DNA of 64,000 nt, taken from Rubripirellula amarantea. GTDB taxonomy: Bacteria; Planctomycetota; Planctomycetia; Pirellulales; Pirellulaceae. Shown here piece by piece: positions 51,930 to 60,781 of this stretch. Under the pieces are notes generated by a model. The model saw nothing but the letters and a program-made list of their open reading frames with translations. It was not told where the DNA came from and did not search any database. The DNA is taken from the NCBI RefSeq assembly GCF_007859865.1, contig NZ_SJPI01000002.1, forward strand, positions 1,136,721 through 1,200,720, in the 5' to 3' direction. Position 1 is the stretch's first letter. Every line of letters starts with the position of its first letter. A program made the position numbers and the translations under genes.

Positions 51930-52049
51930 TTGCTGCGCGAGTCGTTGTTGAGCCGGCGGCCAAAGAAGACATTCGTGAAGCACGCGACTACTACGCTGAT
52001 AAAGCATGGCGGTCTTGGTTGGGAAGCATTTGAATTGCGTCAATTTTGA
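51926..52049 (+). pseudogene. Truncated and frameshifted ParE-like toxin
   Basis: The ATG overlaps the antitoxin stop (ATGA). The first residues (RVVVEPAAKEDIREARDYYA) match the N-terminus of ParE/RelE toxins. A stop after 35 codons and a frame change follow: the neighbouring frame reads GLGWEAFELRQF, as in intact relatives, then stops. The remaining toxin is absent, with the RusA gene starting at once on the other strand. Confidence 0.75.
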
Positions 52050-52060
52050 ATGAAGACGTT

Positions 52061-52582
52061 TCATACCAGTGGCTCCCCGTTGCGAAACTTTCGCCCGCGT
52101 TCCATAGGCTTCACTGCGGGCAGGCTGTTGTTGACCAACGTGCAAGTCGGACAAATCCGATTGCCGGGGCCGCCGGAATCAAAAGCCACATCGCAACGTA
52201 GACAAATACGAAACCCGGCCTCGCCGATTGACGCCGGCACATGCTGAACAACCACGTCGGCACGCGGCGCATCCGGGTCAGCCGCCACCTTTTCGACGGT
52301 CAAGCGAACGATCTGACTATCGTCGTGATAGACGCCACCGAACTGCATCGAGTCGAGCAACGCTTTGAGCGAATTGTCGACATCGCGCCGTCGACGATCC
52401 GGAGGCGTCAATCGAATGTCGACAATCAAGTCGCCCTCGAGCGTTTGGATTTGCTTGCGGTGAAGCAAAGAAGAAACATCGGCGCGGTACTGCCGACCCT
52501 TCTTGCTGACCAACACCCGCGGACCGACGTGACGCCAGTAGTGATTGACCGACGGCGGGAAGGGAAGTTTCAGGCGAATCAT
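52061..52582 (-). CDS. RusA-like Holliday junction resolvase with zinc ribbon
   Basis: The 173-residue protein has a RusA core: FPPSVNHYWRHV, then PDRRRRDVDNSLKALLDSM with the catalytic Asp pair, and DDSQIVRL. A second region (about 135-173) adds RICLRCDVAF...ICPTC, two Cys pairs spaced as a zinc ribbon, then a basic tail. The resolvase would cut recombination intermediates in phage DNA. The added zinc ribbon is not part of the standard short RusA. Confidence 0.85.
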   Translation of the reverse strand: MIRLKLPFPPSVNHYWRHVGPRVLVSKKGRQYRADVSSLLHRKQIQTLEGDLIVDIRLTPPDRRRRDVDNSLKALLDSMQFGGVYHDDSQIVRLTVEKVAADPDAPRADVVVQHVPASIGEAGFRICLRCDVAFDSGGPGNRICPTCTLVNNSLPAVKPMERGRKFRNGEPLV

Positions 52583-52695
52583 GGTGTGGGACTTCGGTAA
52601 AAAGAAAACGCCCGGCCGGCAATCCTTGCCAGCCGAGCGCGGAGCCTTGGCGAACCAAGACTCAGTTCCGTGGAAACAGCGTTACAGGACACGCC

Positions 52696-53190
52696 TCAAC
52701 GTTTCCACGGAGGGGTTTCCGCCGCCGGTGCGTCCTGCACCGACGTTGCGACGCCAGGCGGCGTTTCGCTCGCCGCGGTAAGCGCGGCCTTTGCGTCGCG
52801 AGCGGAATACCCTTTGATCTCGTTTTGCAGTTCGCCGGTGTCGTTGCGGCGTTTGACGCGGACGTGGATCAAGCACGGCAAGTTGTGCAGGTCCGCGGAG
52901 TCGGTGGGCACCAAGACGCCGACCGACCGACAGATCGAAGACAACTCCCGCCGAGCGATATCCACCGCGGTCGCATTGGGGTTGTCGAGGTTGAGTCGCA
53001 CCCAGAGAAGACGGTTTGCGAACTCTCCCTCCACGATCTGAAACGTCAACTGCAAGTAATTTCCGGTTCCCGATTTCGTCGGCTTCATTTCGCTGTCCGT
53101 GATGACCGCGACATACTTGCCGACCGGGATGGGCTCGAGGTCGTCGGCTGGTTCGACTTGGTTGGCATCAAAGCCCTGGAGGTTGGCCAT
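52696..53190 (-). CDS. DUF669-like single-strand-binding protein
   Basis: The 164-residue protein (PIPVGKYVAVITDSEMKPTK; LQLTFQIVEGEFANRLLWVR) matches DUF669, a phage family thought to bind single-stranded DNA, often next to a Sak4-like ATPase as here. A flexible Ala/Pro tail ends it. Confidence 0.85.
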   Translation of the reverse strand: MANLQGFDANQVEPADDLEPIPVGKYVAVITDSEMKPTKSGTGNYLQLTFQIVEGEFANRLLWVRLNLDNPNATAVDIARRELSSICRSVGVLVPTDSADLHNLPCLIHVRVKRRNDTGELQNEIKGYSARDAKAALTAASETPPGVATSVQDAPAAETPPWKR

Positions 53191-53241
53191 GGTTGGTTCC
53201 TTGGTTGGTTAAGAAAGAAGGGAAATGGTTCAAACGTTGAT

Positions 53242-54000
53242 TCAGTTGGCCGACATGGCGTTGATGAACGCCGTCCACGAAAGCGGCAGTTCTTCGCGGA
53301 TGCCGTAGCGGTTCTTGGCGACGCAGGTCGGCGATCCATAGGCACGCACGACACGCTCGCCACCGTCTTTGCCAATCGCATGAGCGATGGTGCGCTTGCG
53401 GTTAAAACCGCCGTCTTCGGATTGCGTTCGCATCTTGCGAGTCGCGAACAGAACGGCGTCGCACCATTCCTTGATCAGGGCCGCGGCATGCTTGTGAAGA
53501 CGCGGCGAGTAGCGGTCGTATGGCGAGGATTCAGGATCCTCGAAACGCTCTACTTTGGAATGAGCGATCAGAACGATCACCATTCCACGTGATCGAAGCA
53601 CACCAAGAACGTCCAGCACTTCACGCCACAGAGAGAGGGCGTGCATGTAACCGCGTGCGTACCCGCCGTCGACCTTTTCGATCGACTCGACGGCATACTG
53701 CTGACAGAGTTTGTCCCAGACAAGACGCTCCAGCCAGTCGAGCGAGTCGATCACGACGGTTTCGTAATCGTGTTTCTCATTGGCGAGCGTCTTCAACGCC
53801 GCGACGACATCATCAAACGTCGTCGCCAGCGGAAAGCGGTCACAGTTGATCTCATCAAGCCCATCTTCGGTTTGAATGAAGATCGGCTTGGGGGCTTCGC
53901 TGCCGAAGGTGGACTTGCCGATACCTTCGACGCCGTAAAGCAAGACACGCGGCGGCTTCGATTGCCGGCCAGATTGGATGGTTTCGAGTAAATTGGTCAT
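53242..54000 (-). CDS. Sak4-like recombination ATPase
   Basis: The 252-residue protein has a Walker A motif GVEGIGKST (about 23-31), a Walker B-like TVVIDSLDWL, and AHSKVERFEDPE with the arginine-rich loop region seen in Sak4/RecA-related proteins. With the DUF669 gene it forms the typical phage recombination pair. It is likely to promote annealing or strand exchange during replication. Confidence 0.85.
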   Translation of the reverse strand: MTNLLETIQSGRQSKPPRVLLYGVEGIGKSTFGSEAPKPIFIQTEDGLDEINCDRFPLATTFDDVVAALKTLANEKHDYETVVIDSLDWLERLVWDKLCQQYAVESIEKVDGGYARGYMHALSLWREVLDVLGVLRSRGMVIVLIAHSKVERFEDPESSPYDRYSPRLHKHAAALIKEWCDAVLFATRKMRTQSEDGGFNRKRTIAHAIGKDGGERVVRAYGSPTCVAKNRYGIREELPLSWTAFINAMSAN

Positions 54001-54044
54001 TGGTTGTTTGACTCTGTGGATGGTTGAATTGAGACGTTGAAGAT

Positions 54045-54278
54045 TCAGAGCGAGGTGATCGGCTCGATGTCGAAATTGCCGTCGCGATCGCTGGTCACGA
54101 GGTAATGTTTGAAATCAACTTGGACGACGAACCGTTGTTTGCTTCCGAGTTGTTTGCTGAGCGACTTGCACGCTCCTGTGAAATCCTTCGAGGCGTCGTT
54201 GAAACGATCTGCCGATCGCAGATACCGCCCCACCGCCAGTGAAATTGCCACTCGGCGTTCGATGTCCAAACCCGTCAT
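54045..54278 (-). CDS. Small protein at head of replication module
   Basis: The 77-residue protein (VAISLAVGRYLRSADRFNDA; QRFVVQVDFKHYLVTSDRDG) has no recognised family. It is the first gene downstream of module-start element M2, with a GGAG site before the ATG. Confidence 0.65.
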   Translation of the reverse strand: MTGLDIERRVAISLAVGRYLRSADRFNDASKDFTGACKSLSKQLGSKQRFVVQVDFKHYLVTSDRDGNFDIEPITSL

Positions 54279-54325
54279 GCGCTCTCCGATCGTTGATGAA
54301 ATCGGGTGAGTGAAACAACCACTCG

Positions 54326-54371
54326 CCCCTTTCTTAGCTATGCGATCTAGAGCGACGGTGACCCAAGAAAA
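54326..54371 (-). promoter_or_regulatory. Module-start element, copy M2 (replication module)
   Basis: In the minus sense: TTTTCTTGGGTCACCGTCG, then CTCTAGATCGCATAGC and TAAGAAAGGGG. It matches copy M1 at more than 38 of 45 positions. Its upstream edge meets the sigma-factor stop codon. It precedes the operon running to the primase gene. Confidence 0.7.
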
Positions 54372-54971
54372 TTAGTTTTCGAGCCAGTCCGCTTGACCAA
54401 AGTGGTCGCGAATCACCTCGACAGCAGCCGCCATCCGGCGACGAGAGATGCCGAGTTCGCGCCCTGCTTCAGCCCGCGAACAAGTCATCAACCGGCGAGC
54501 GATCGTGCGGTAGCCCCGCGGCAACGTGCGGATCAAATGCTCGACGCCCTCGGTCATGTCCATCAACTCGAACACGTCATTCGTTTCACCAAGCGTCCGA
54601 CGATCTTTGTCGTCGATCCCCAGCGATCGAAACATTTCTTCATGCGTTCCATCGACGGTCTCCACGACCTCGTCGGTGGACTCCATTCCCATGCCGGCTG
54701 GCGGACGGGATTTCATCCGATTGGTTTCCCGGATCAGTTTGGCGATGCAGTTGCGGATCAGCATGTTCACGAAAACGTCGTGGTCGCCACGTTGCGGATC
54801 GAACTGGTCAACATGTTCCAAAACATGCAGCAAGAACTCCTGCCGCAGATCTTCTTTCTGCACGTTGCCTTTAAACTCGGGCCGAAACATCACCAGCGAG
54901 GCAACTCGCTCGGTCATGTCCATGGCATAGGCGAAAAGTTCCGGATGAATTTCTTCGATGGTCGAAGCCAT
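54372..54971 (-). CDS. Phage-encoded sigma-70-like factor
   Basis: The 199-residue protein has a sigma region 2-like block (VQKEDLRQEFLLHVLEHVDQ; MLIRNCIAKLIRETNR) and a C-terminal region 4-like HTH (LPRGYRTIARRLMTCSRAEA; GRELGISRRRMAAAVEV). It lacks a recognisable region 1.1 or 3. ATG at 54971 follows GGAGGA with a six-base gap; an upstream in-frame ATG at 54998 is less well placed. It may direct RNA polymerase to the phage promoters in this window. It could instead be an HTH regulator of sigma descent. Confidence 0.75.
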   Translation of the reverse strand: MASTIEEIHPELFAYAMDMTERVASLVMFRPEFKGNVQKEDLRQEFLLHVLEHVDQFDPQRGDHDVFVNMLIRNCIAKLIRETNRMKSRPPAGMGMESTDEVVETVDGTHEEMFRSLGIDDKDRRTLGETNDVFELMDMTEGVEHLIRTLPRGYRTIARRLMTCSRAEAGRELGISRRRMAAAVEVIRDHFGQADWLEN

Positions 54972-55176
54972 TGCGTATTCCTCCGGCTGGAAGATCACAC
55001 GAACGCCGCCACAATCACCGCCGCAAAAGAACTGTGTCGTGATTCCGAATCACGTTTGAACACAGGCGACGGCGAGGCGAACCATTCACGTCCTCTCAGC
55101 CGAGAACATGGCCAGACAACTTCTGTCCGCTGAAGACAAAGCGTGTCCGCGAGACAAATTCGTTTTTCTGATCCAG
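54972..55176. other. Spacer upstream of the sigma-like gene
   Basis: The 205-base gap between the sigma-like start and the next minus-strand stop holds the sigma promoter region. No repeat from the other two families was recognised here. Confidence 0.4.
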
Positions 55177-56373
55177 CTACAGGTGCCAGTCAGTTACCTC
55201 AGGTGGCGAATAAAGCAAGTCGATTCCCGTCTGAATGTGCGTCCGCAAGTGCTCCGCTGCCTCCGGACACTTCTTGTCGATTTCTGTGAAGGCTCGCCGT
55301 ATCGCTCGCGACACACTGTCACCTGAACGCTTCGCATCGGCGTTATCTTTGATATTGCCGGCCAACCCGGTTGCCTTGTTGACGTACCCAAGAATGTCTT
55401 CGCGCTCGGTCTGCAATGCGGTGATCGCAGCGACATCGTTGAATTCGATTGCGTCATCGAGTTCATTCGCAATCGCCTTCAAACGCTCGTGGGAATCCCG
55501 CAACGTCTCTTTGTCGGTTTGCTCACCGCGGGTTCCGGTTCGGGTTAATTCGTGAAGTCCAGATTCCAATGCTTCGAGGTGCATCGCGGTGAGCACCTCG
55601 TTCGGACGCATTAGCAAGCAAGCGATGTACGGCATTCCGGTCGAATCCTTGACCGGCCGCGGCTTGGTGTTGAACGCCACCCACCAGAAGTCGTCATCAC
55701 GCCGAAACTGGCAAAGCGGAACTTCGGCGGCAAGCTCGATCTTCAACGCTCCGGCCACCACGATCTTCCAACGATTGGTCGTGATAAGCTTATGAGCAGC
55801 GTCGAACCGAACCAGGTTTTTCAGCGCCACGATCTCGCTGTCAAATTGTCCAAGTAGGCGTCGGGTTTGCGGCGTGATTCGATTGCCCGTGGGATGCAGA
55901 ACCAAGAATGGTTCGCTTTCGTGCAACAGAATCTCTTGCATCGCACGCGCTACATCCTGGTGCGTCTTGCGAATGCACAACCAAACGGGACGGGACTGCA
56001 AATCCGCCGGCAGTTTGCCAACGCGAACGATGTGCTGCGTCGTCCCCAGCACCTCAACGTCCGCTTTGATCGACATCGCCTCTGCAATTTCGCTTGCCAG
56101 ACGCCGTACGTCGAAACGGTGCAACGCCACATCGCGTCGTTCCATGATTCGGTGTTCGGTCGTTTCACGGCACACGGCGACGAACTGGCCCGCATCCTCA
56201 ATCACTCGCCATGGATCCCGCTGGCCGACCACGTCATATCGACCGGTGACCTTGTCGGTAACTCGCAGGAATCGACGAAGCGGCTCGAACTCCGTTCCAA
56301 GCCGCCGACGCCAACCGTCGGCCACATCCATCAGGCCGGCAACTTCTTCAAGCGATTGCCAAAGCGCCGTCAT
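55177..56373 (-). CDS. Unknown protein, second gene of a two-gene operon
   Basis: The 398-residue protein is soluble and helical, with long segments (YDVVGQRDPWRVIEDAGQFV; SIKADVEVLGTTQHIVRVGK; NEVLTAMHLEALESGLHELT) and a strongly charged C-terminal coiled-coil-like region (about 270-350). No catalytic motif recognised. It overlaps the gene upstream by 26 bases, so both are from one transcript. A paired, non-structural operon between the sigma-like gene and the integrase would fit an accessory or defence role, but no evidence shows this. Confidence 0.7.
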   Translation of the reverse strand: MTALWQSLEEVAGLMDVADGWRRRLGTEFEPLRRFLRVTDKVTGRYDVVGQRDPWRVIEDAGQFVAVCRETTEHRIMERRDVALHRFDVRRLASEIAEAMSIKADVEVLGTTQHIVRVGKLPADLQSRPVWLCIRKTHQDVARAMQEILLHESEPFLVLHPTGNRITPQTRRLLGQFDSEIVALKNLVRFDAAHKLITTNRWKIVVAGALKIELAAEVPLCQFRRDDDFWWVAFNTKPRPVKDSTGMPYIACLLMRPNEVLTAMHLEALESGLHELTRTGTRGEQTDKETLRDSHERLKAIANELDDAIEFNDVAAITALQTEREDILGYVNKATGLAGNIKDNADAKRSGDSVSRAIRRAFTEIDKKCPEAAEHLRTHIQTGIDLLYSPPEVTDWHL

Positions 56374-57541
56374 CCTTCGCCGCCCCCAGCACTTGCGATC
56401 GCTCGAGCATGAACCCTTTCAACTTCATCCACTCTTCGATCAAAACAGCATGTTCGTCGCGGGTGTAGCAAGCCGCGTTTCCAGCGTACAACTTGATGGC
56501 TCGCTGCAATCGCACGTCGCGGAATTTGAACAGCAAGCTGATGCTGTCGATGCTGTCATCCAGGGCGATTTCATAGCCGCGTTCTTCCATGTCGACAATC
56601 AAATCATCGGCACCGTAGATCGTGTACGGGTTTTGGCTTCCGCCATTTCGGAAGCGTACTTCGGTGAGCGCGATGTATTCGATCGCATCTAGATCGCCCG
56701 GAGAGATCATTTCAAAGCCGTGTTCGACGAAGGCGTCGAAGTTGTATCGCGGCAATTCAATAAAGTGATCTGGTGACCCGTACATCAGGTCGCCGAAGCA
56801 CCGACGATAGACTTCTCGAGCACTCTTCAACTGCGAGTTGATCTGAAAAATGTTCTCTCGACGACACAACGTCATCGTGTCTTTCGCAGCCGGTCGCAGA
56901 TGCACTGCGCGAATGCCATGGTTGTCAATTGTCTCGACGCGTCGAAACGGATCGCCGCGCCGAACGGTCGCAACAATCGTTTCGCCGGTCTCTCGCAACA
57001 GTAGCTGAGCGGCCGAACTTCGATTGTGGTTGTCCATCCAGTCGCCGATATTGACACGGCAAGCTTCGATCCGGTTGCTGGTCAATTGCAACAACGGCGA
57101 GTCGTTGTCGGTTGCTGGTGAAAAACATTCCATTCGTCGTGGCATCTTGAACGTGTGCCATGTGTGTTGCGCTTCCAACATCGCGGGGTTGGCAAGCCAC
57201 ACTTGAACGGCGACGTCGGCTGGCGACGTTTGGCCGGACAACCGCAAGGCAATGCTCGCTTGCTGGGCCGCGGATAGCAGGGCATCCATTCCCTGCTCCG
57301 TGGCCATGTCGTTGATCATGCCGAGGGCGTTGAGCAGATCTTGCGGCGCGTCGATCAACGGTGTTTCGAGGATGTAGATCAGTTTTTCGTAATCGAGTTT
57401 GGACGCCGACGGCACCGCCGGCAGATTGAACCCTCGCGATGACAGATACGTTTGGTGCGGCGACAACAGTTCCAGCAAGTGGCGTGGGTCGATGGTGCGA
57501 ACGACTTCGGGATCCGTAAGGTGTTTGAGAAAACGGGACAT
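56348..57541 (-). CDS. Unknown protein, first gene of a two-gene operon
   Basis: From the ATG at 57541 the protein has 397 residues (an alternative GTG at 57667 gives 439). It begins MSRFLKHLTDPEVVRTIDPR, then PHQTYLSSRGFNLPAVPSAS, LIDAPQDLLNALGMINDMAT and TSPADVAVQVWLANPAMLEA. I recall similar uncharacterised proteins in planctomycetes and other phyla, of unknown function. No enzymatic motif or membrane segment is seen. A conserved RNQLK-like and PDHFIELPRYNF segment lies in the middle. Confidence 0.7.
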   Translation of the reverse strand: MSRFLKHLTDPEVVRTIDPRHLLELLSPHQTYLSSRGFNLPAVPSASKLDYEKLIYILETPLIDAPQDLLNALGMINDMATEQGMDALLSAAQQASIALRLSGQTSPADVAVQVWLANPAMLEAQHTWHTFKMPRRMECFSPATDNDSPLLQLTSNRIEACRVNIGDWMDNHNRSSAAQLLLRETGETIVATVRRGDPFRRVETIDNHGIRAVHLRPAAKDTMTLCRRENIFQINSQLKSAREVYRRCFGDLMYGSPDHFIELPRYNFDAFVEHGFEMISPGDLDAIEYIALTEVRFRNGGSQNPYTIYGADDLIVDMEERGYEIALDDSIDSISLLFKFRDVRLQRAIKLYAGNAACYTRDEHAVLIEEWMKLKGFMLERSQVLGAAKDDGALAIA

Positions 57542-57804
57542 TTCGGGCTTAACTTTCCGCTCGTTGGGTTTAGCGTCCTTGGGTTCAGGTGACTCGGCCA
57601 GCGCTCCATTCCTTGCTAGCAAATGCGACAGTTGCATCGAGGTATAGATAGAGAGGGAGCTGGACACGTTTGGTCACCACCCTGGCCGGATATTTGGAAT
57701 AATCGCCAAAACCTTCGTAAATTCCGGTGCGAAAAAAATTACCGGCAGAATCTGAAAAGTGGATTGACGGCTGTCCGCCGCGGCCGGATTTCCAAGATCT
57801 CGGC

Positions 57805-58242
57805 TCAGGATGCCTCTGTTGCCGACTCAAACTCCGCCTGCTGTGTCAACATCTCCGCCCACGCCCGACGCTGTTCCGCCCAATCGAGGATCGCCGTGAT
57901 CGGACGGATGCGTTTCTCGTGCAGGAACGGTTTGCCGCGACCTTGGGGCGGCAGATCGAGCAGCTCACGCTGAATGTCGGGAGCCAAAAGATTCAGCCCC
58001 ATGATTTGGCTCATCCGCGGTTGGCTGACCTTGCCCATCCGAGCCAGATCGGTCAGGTCGTGTGCCTCACCGGTTCGCAACATCTCTTGAAAACGAATCG
58101 CGAGCGCCATCAACTTCGTCACCCGATGCAGCTTCGGGCGAACTGGACGATCGTCGCCAAGGTCCACCTCGGTTACAGACGAGATGACTTTGCGACCGCG
58201 GGCTTTGAGGTCCACGTTCAGTTTTGTTTTGACTTTAATCAA
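57805..58242 (-). CDS. HTH protein co-encoded with the serine recombinase
   Basis: The 145-residue protein has VRPKLHRVTKLMALAIRFQE followed by the HTH-like LTDLARMGKVSQPRMSQIMG and LLAPDIQRELLDLP. I recall it as a regular partner downstream of planctomycete serine recombinases, possibly a directionality or DNA-binding factor. Its start overlaps the recombinase stop by four bases. Confidence 0.8.
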   Translation of the reverse strand: MIKVKTKLNVDLKARGRKVISSVTEVDLGDDRPVRPKLHRVTKLMALAIRFQEMLRTGEAHDLTDLARMGKVSQPRMSQIMGLNLLAPDIQRELLDLPPQGRGKPFLHEKRIRPITAILDWAEQRRAWAEMLTQQAEFESATEAS

Positions 58243-59807
58243 ATGACGGTCTCCGATTCAGCGTTCAAGGATTCCAGCGCCGCGATGCCGCTGGCGTGAT
58301 ACGAAATTTCAATCGTGCAATCGCTCTGGTCGAACTCCACCTTCGCGACAAGCAACTGCAACAGTTCCGCTTGCTCGCGGATCGAGAGTGTTGACCAAAG
58401 CCCATCGAAGTCCGCGAACGCGTTGTCGACATCGGCTTCGTTGAGCAACCCGCTGTCAATCTCTTCCAGACGTTTGTTGGCAACGCGAAGTTGTCGTTCG
58501 GATCGCTCGATGCGCTCGTGTAGTTCAGCCAGTCGTAATGTCGTGACGGAATTGATTGTGCTGGCCACCGACAGTCGTCGTACCTCGGCATGGTCGCGTG
58601 AGAGTTGCCGTGTCAGTTGTTGCCGCTGCGTCTCGTACTCCGCCCGCTGCAGCTTGACCGCTTCGTGCGATTGCCGGACCACTTCGCCGCGAAGGTCCGC
58701 GTCGCGTGCGATGCAGGCAACCTGTTCAACCACCGCACGTTCAATCTCACCCGCCGGCAGTGACGGATGCTCGCATGACTTGCGCCCCCGTTTGATAGCT
58801 CCGACGCAGGTGTAGTAGCGGTAACTCTTGGTCTTGCGGCGGTTGATGTTGTGAACCATCGCCAAGTTGCATTGCGGACACCGGATGATGCCTTTGAGCA
58901 ACCCGCCGCTCTTCGTCGGCAGTCGGCTCGATCGGTTGTTGTGATTGGCTCGCAGTTGCGATTGGACTCGTTCAAAGATCAAGTCGTCGACGATCGCGTC
59001 ATGCTGGCCGGCGAACGTTTCTGACTTGTGTTTTATGCGACCGATGTAGATCGGGTTGGTTAACAAAGCATGAACGCTGCCGTTGTCAAACTCGCGTCCG
59101 CCTTTCGCATCACCCTTCTTGGTCGTCCAGACTTTGTTCCGCCAGCCGAGCTTTTCGAGTTCCGTGGCGACGGCCATCAGCGATTTCAATTCCAGATACA
59201 GCGTAAAGATCCGCCGCACCTGAACCGCTTCCTCCGCGTTGACGACCAACTTCGGCGGTCGCTCGGTTCGGTCGACGTCGTAGCCAAGGACGGGATAGCC
59301 GCCGGTCCATTGCCCACGCCGGCAATTGGCCGCCAGCTTGTCGCGGATGCGTTCGCCAATGATTTCTCGTTCAAATTGGGCGAACGAGAGCAGGATATTC
59401 AGCGTCAGTCGCCCCATCGAATGCGTGGTGTTGAATTGCTGCGTCACTGAAACGAAGGACACGCCGTACTTGTCGAACGTTTCCATCACCCGTGAAAAAT
59501 CCATCAACGAACGGCTGAGTCGATCGACTTTGTAGACGACCACACAGTCGATCTTGCCGTCTTCGATGTCCGCCAGCAGTCGTTTGAAGGCGGGCCGTTC
59601 GATGTTGCCGCCGGAGAATCCGCCATCGTCGTATCGTTCCTCATTCGCAACCCATCCTTCTTCGATCTGGCTGCGAATGAAGGATTCAGCGGCGGCACGT
59701 TGGGCGTCGAGTGAATTGAATTCCTGGTCGAGTCCTTCTTCGGTCGATTTGCGAGTGTAGATCGCACAGCGAATCACCGGCGTCGATGTTGTGTTCTTGG
59801 CAATCAT
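58239..59807 (-). CDS. Large serine recombinase/integrase
   Basis: The 522-residue protein has a resolvase-type catalytic domain with Ser21 in AIYTRKSTEEG, then VVVYKVDRLSRSLMDF and the RIRDKLAANCRRGQWTGGYP hinge. A recombinase domain and a zinc-ribbon part (CPQCNLAM...C...C) follow, then a coiled coil (about 380-460). It should integrate and excise the prophage between attachment sites, usually with an accessory excision factor. It lies next to the tRNA end of the element. Confidence 0.92.
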   Translation of the reverse strand: MIAKNTTSTPVIRCAIYTRKSTEEGLDQEFNSLDAQRAAAESFIRSQIEEGWVANEERYDDGGFSGGNIERPAFKRLLADIEDGKIDCVVVYKVDRLSRSLMDFSRVMETFDKYGVSFVSVTQQFNTTHSMGRLTLNILLSFAQFEREIIGERIRDKLAANCRRGQWTGGYPVLGYDVDRTERPPKLVVNAEEAVQVRRIFTLYLELKSLMAVATELEKLGWRNKVWTTKKGDAKGGREFDNGSVHALLTNPIYIGRIKHKSETFAGQHDAIVDDLIFERVQSQLRANHNNRSSRLPTKSGGLLKGIIRCPQCNLAMVHNINRRKTKSYRYYTCVGAIKRGRKSCEHPSLPAGEIERAVVEQVACIARDADLRGEVVRQSHEAVKLQRAEYETQRQQLTRQLSRDHAEVRRLSVASTINSVTTLRLAELHERIERSERQLRVANKRLEEIDSGLLNEADVDNAFADFDGLWSTLSIREQAELLQLLVAKVEFDQSDCTIEISYHASGIAALESLNAESETVI

Positions 59808-60289
59808 GATTCACGCCTCCCGAGTCGAAAAAACAGAAACCCGTTGCAGTGCGATCCTGTGACCGCCTTGGCAACCGCGGTCAACGAACGAAACCGCTGA
59901 CCTTCGTATTCAAAACCTTCTTGCAAAACAGCGACCCGGATCATCTGGCCCTTGTATTGCCGTTCCAACATTTGGCCAGGCGGTGGCAATCGCGGATCCC
60001 AATCAACGAAAGCATTCGGCGGCGTCACCGTGACTTGAACATTGCGGTTGTCCCGCGGCGCGGTGACTCGCGTCTGAGCGTCGGCGGCCAAGCCTTCCGC
60101 TTTTGCGATCATCTCCGACGTCACGCCGCCTTCGTCGTTCGCTTGCAACTTCCAAGCGATCCGCCGGATCAGATATTGCTTGTTGCGGCTGCGACATTCT
60201 TCGCGATAGACCTGTTCGTATCGGCCGACCAAATCATTGACCGTCATGTCGGGAAGCCGAGCGACCTCGGCTGCGATCTTCGGTGTCAT
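59804..60289 (-). CDS. DUF2924 protein
   Basis: The 161-residue protein (AEVARLPDMTVNDLVGRYEQ; RNKQYLIRRIAWKLQANDEG; QEGFEYEGQRFRSLTAVAKA) matches DUF2924, regularly found upstream of planctomycete recombinase genes. Its start overlaps a small upstream gene and its stop overlaps the recombinase start, each by four bases. Likely DNA-binding or accessory to integration. Confidence 0.88.
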   Translation of the reverse strand: MTPKIAAEVARLPDMTVNDLVGRYEQVYREECRSRNKQYLIRRIAWKLQANDEGGVTSEMIAKAEGLAADAQTRVTAPRDNRNVQVTVTPPNAFVDWDPRLPPPGQMLERQYKGQMIRVAVLQEGFEYEGQRFRSLTAVAKAVTGSHCNGFLFFRLGRRES

Positions 60290-60459
60290 CGTTCACCTCC
60301 GATCGCTGCGGTTGCCTCGGCAGTCTCATCTCGGCGTTCATCACCCGACTGCTCGGTCTCGGATTTCGGGTAAACCGCATCGCCCGCTCGCGGCGTCCGT
60401 CGTTGCAGCGAATTGGCAAGTAATGCGGCGATCTTTTGGTATCGAATCTCGTTCTTCAA
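60286..60459 (-). CDS. Small protein in the integration operon
   Basis: From the TTG at 60459 a 57-residue protein starts LKNEIRYQKIAALLANSLQR. GGAGA precedes the TTG by about seven bases. It overlaps the upstream small gene (TTGA) and the DUF2924 start (ATGA). Its KIAALLA...R core resembles the upstream gene (RAIAAILA...R), so the two are diverged duplicates. Confidence 0.65.
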   Translation of the reverse strand: MKNEIRYQKIAALLANSLQRRTPRAGDAVYPKSETEQSGDERRDETAEATAAIGGER

Positions 60460-60722
60460 AATGTCTCTCCGTGTTCAGAGTCGTTCGGAGTCTCGTCTCG
60501 CTCGGCGCGATCGGAGACGTCGTGAGACACAGAGAGCGGTCGTTCGCCGGCGATCTCAAGCCGCTCGGGTAGAGAGTCGGCGAGATTGTCGAAAACAGGT
60601 TCGTCGCTGGGCAACAAATCCGCCGCACGACGCACACGCCCAACACCGCGGGCCAGGATGGCGGCGATCGCCCGAAACCGAACCTTCTCGGCATCGGTCC
60701 GCGTCGCGGCCGGAACATCCAA
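60456..60722 (-). CDS. Small protein, first gene of the integration operon
   Basis: The 88-residue protein (DAEKVRFRAIAAILARGVGR; VRRAADLLPS) carries an R-F-x-x-I-A-A-I-L-A helix and an acidic C-terminus. I recall such proteins upstream of DUF2924-recombinase operons. It lies about 60 bases downstream of element M3. Confidence 0.65.
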   Translation of the reverse strand: MDVPAATRTDAEKVRFRAIAAILARGVGRVRRAADLLPSDEPVFDNLADSLPERLEIAGERPLSVSHDVSDRAERDETPNDSEHGETF

Positions 60723-60781
60723 ATCAGTGATAGCGTCACCCCTCGAATTGCAGCTCGAAACGGGACCGCCACACCGACGGT

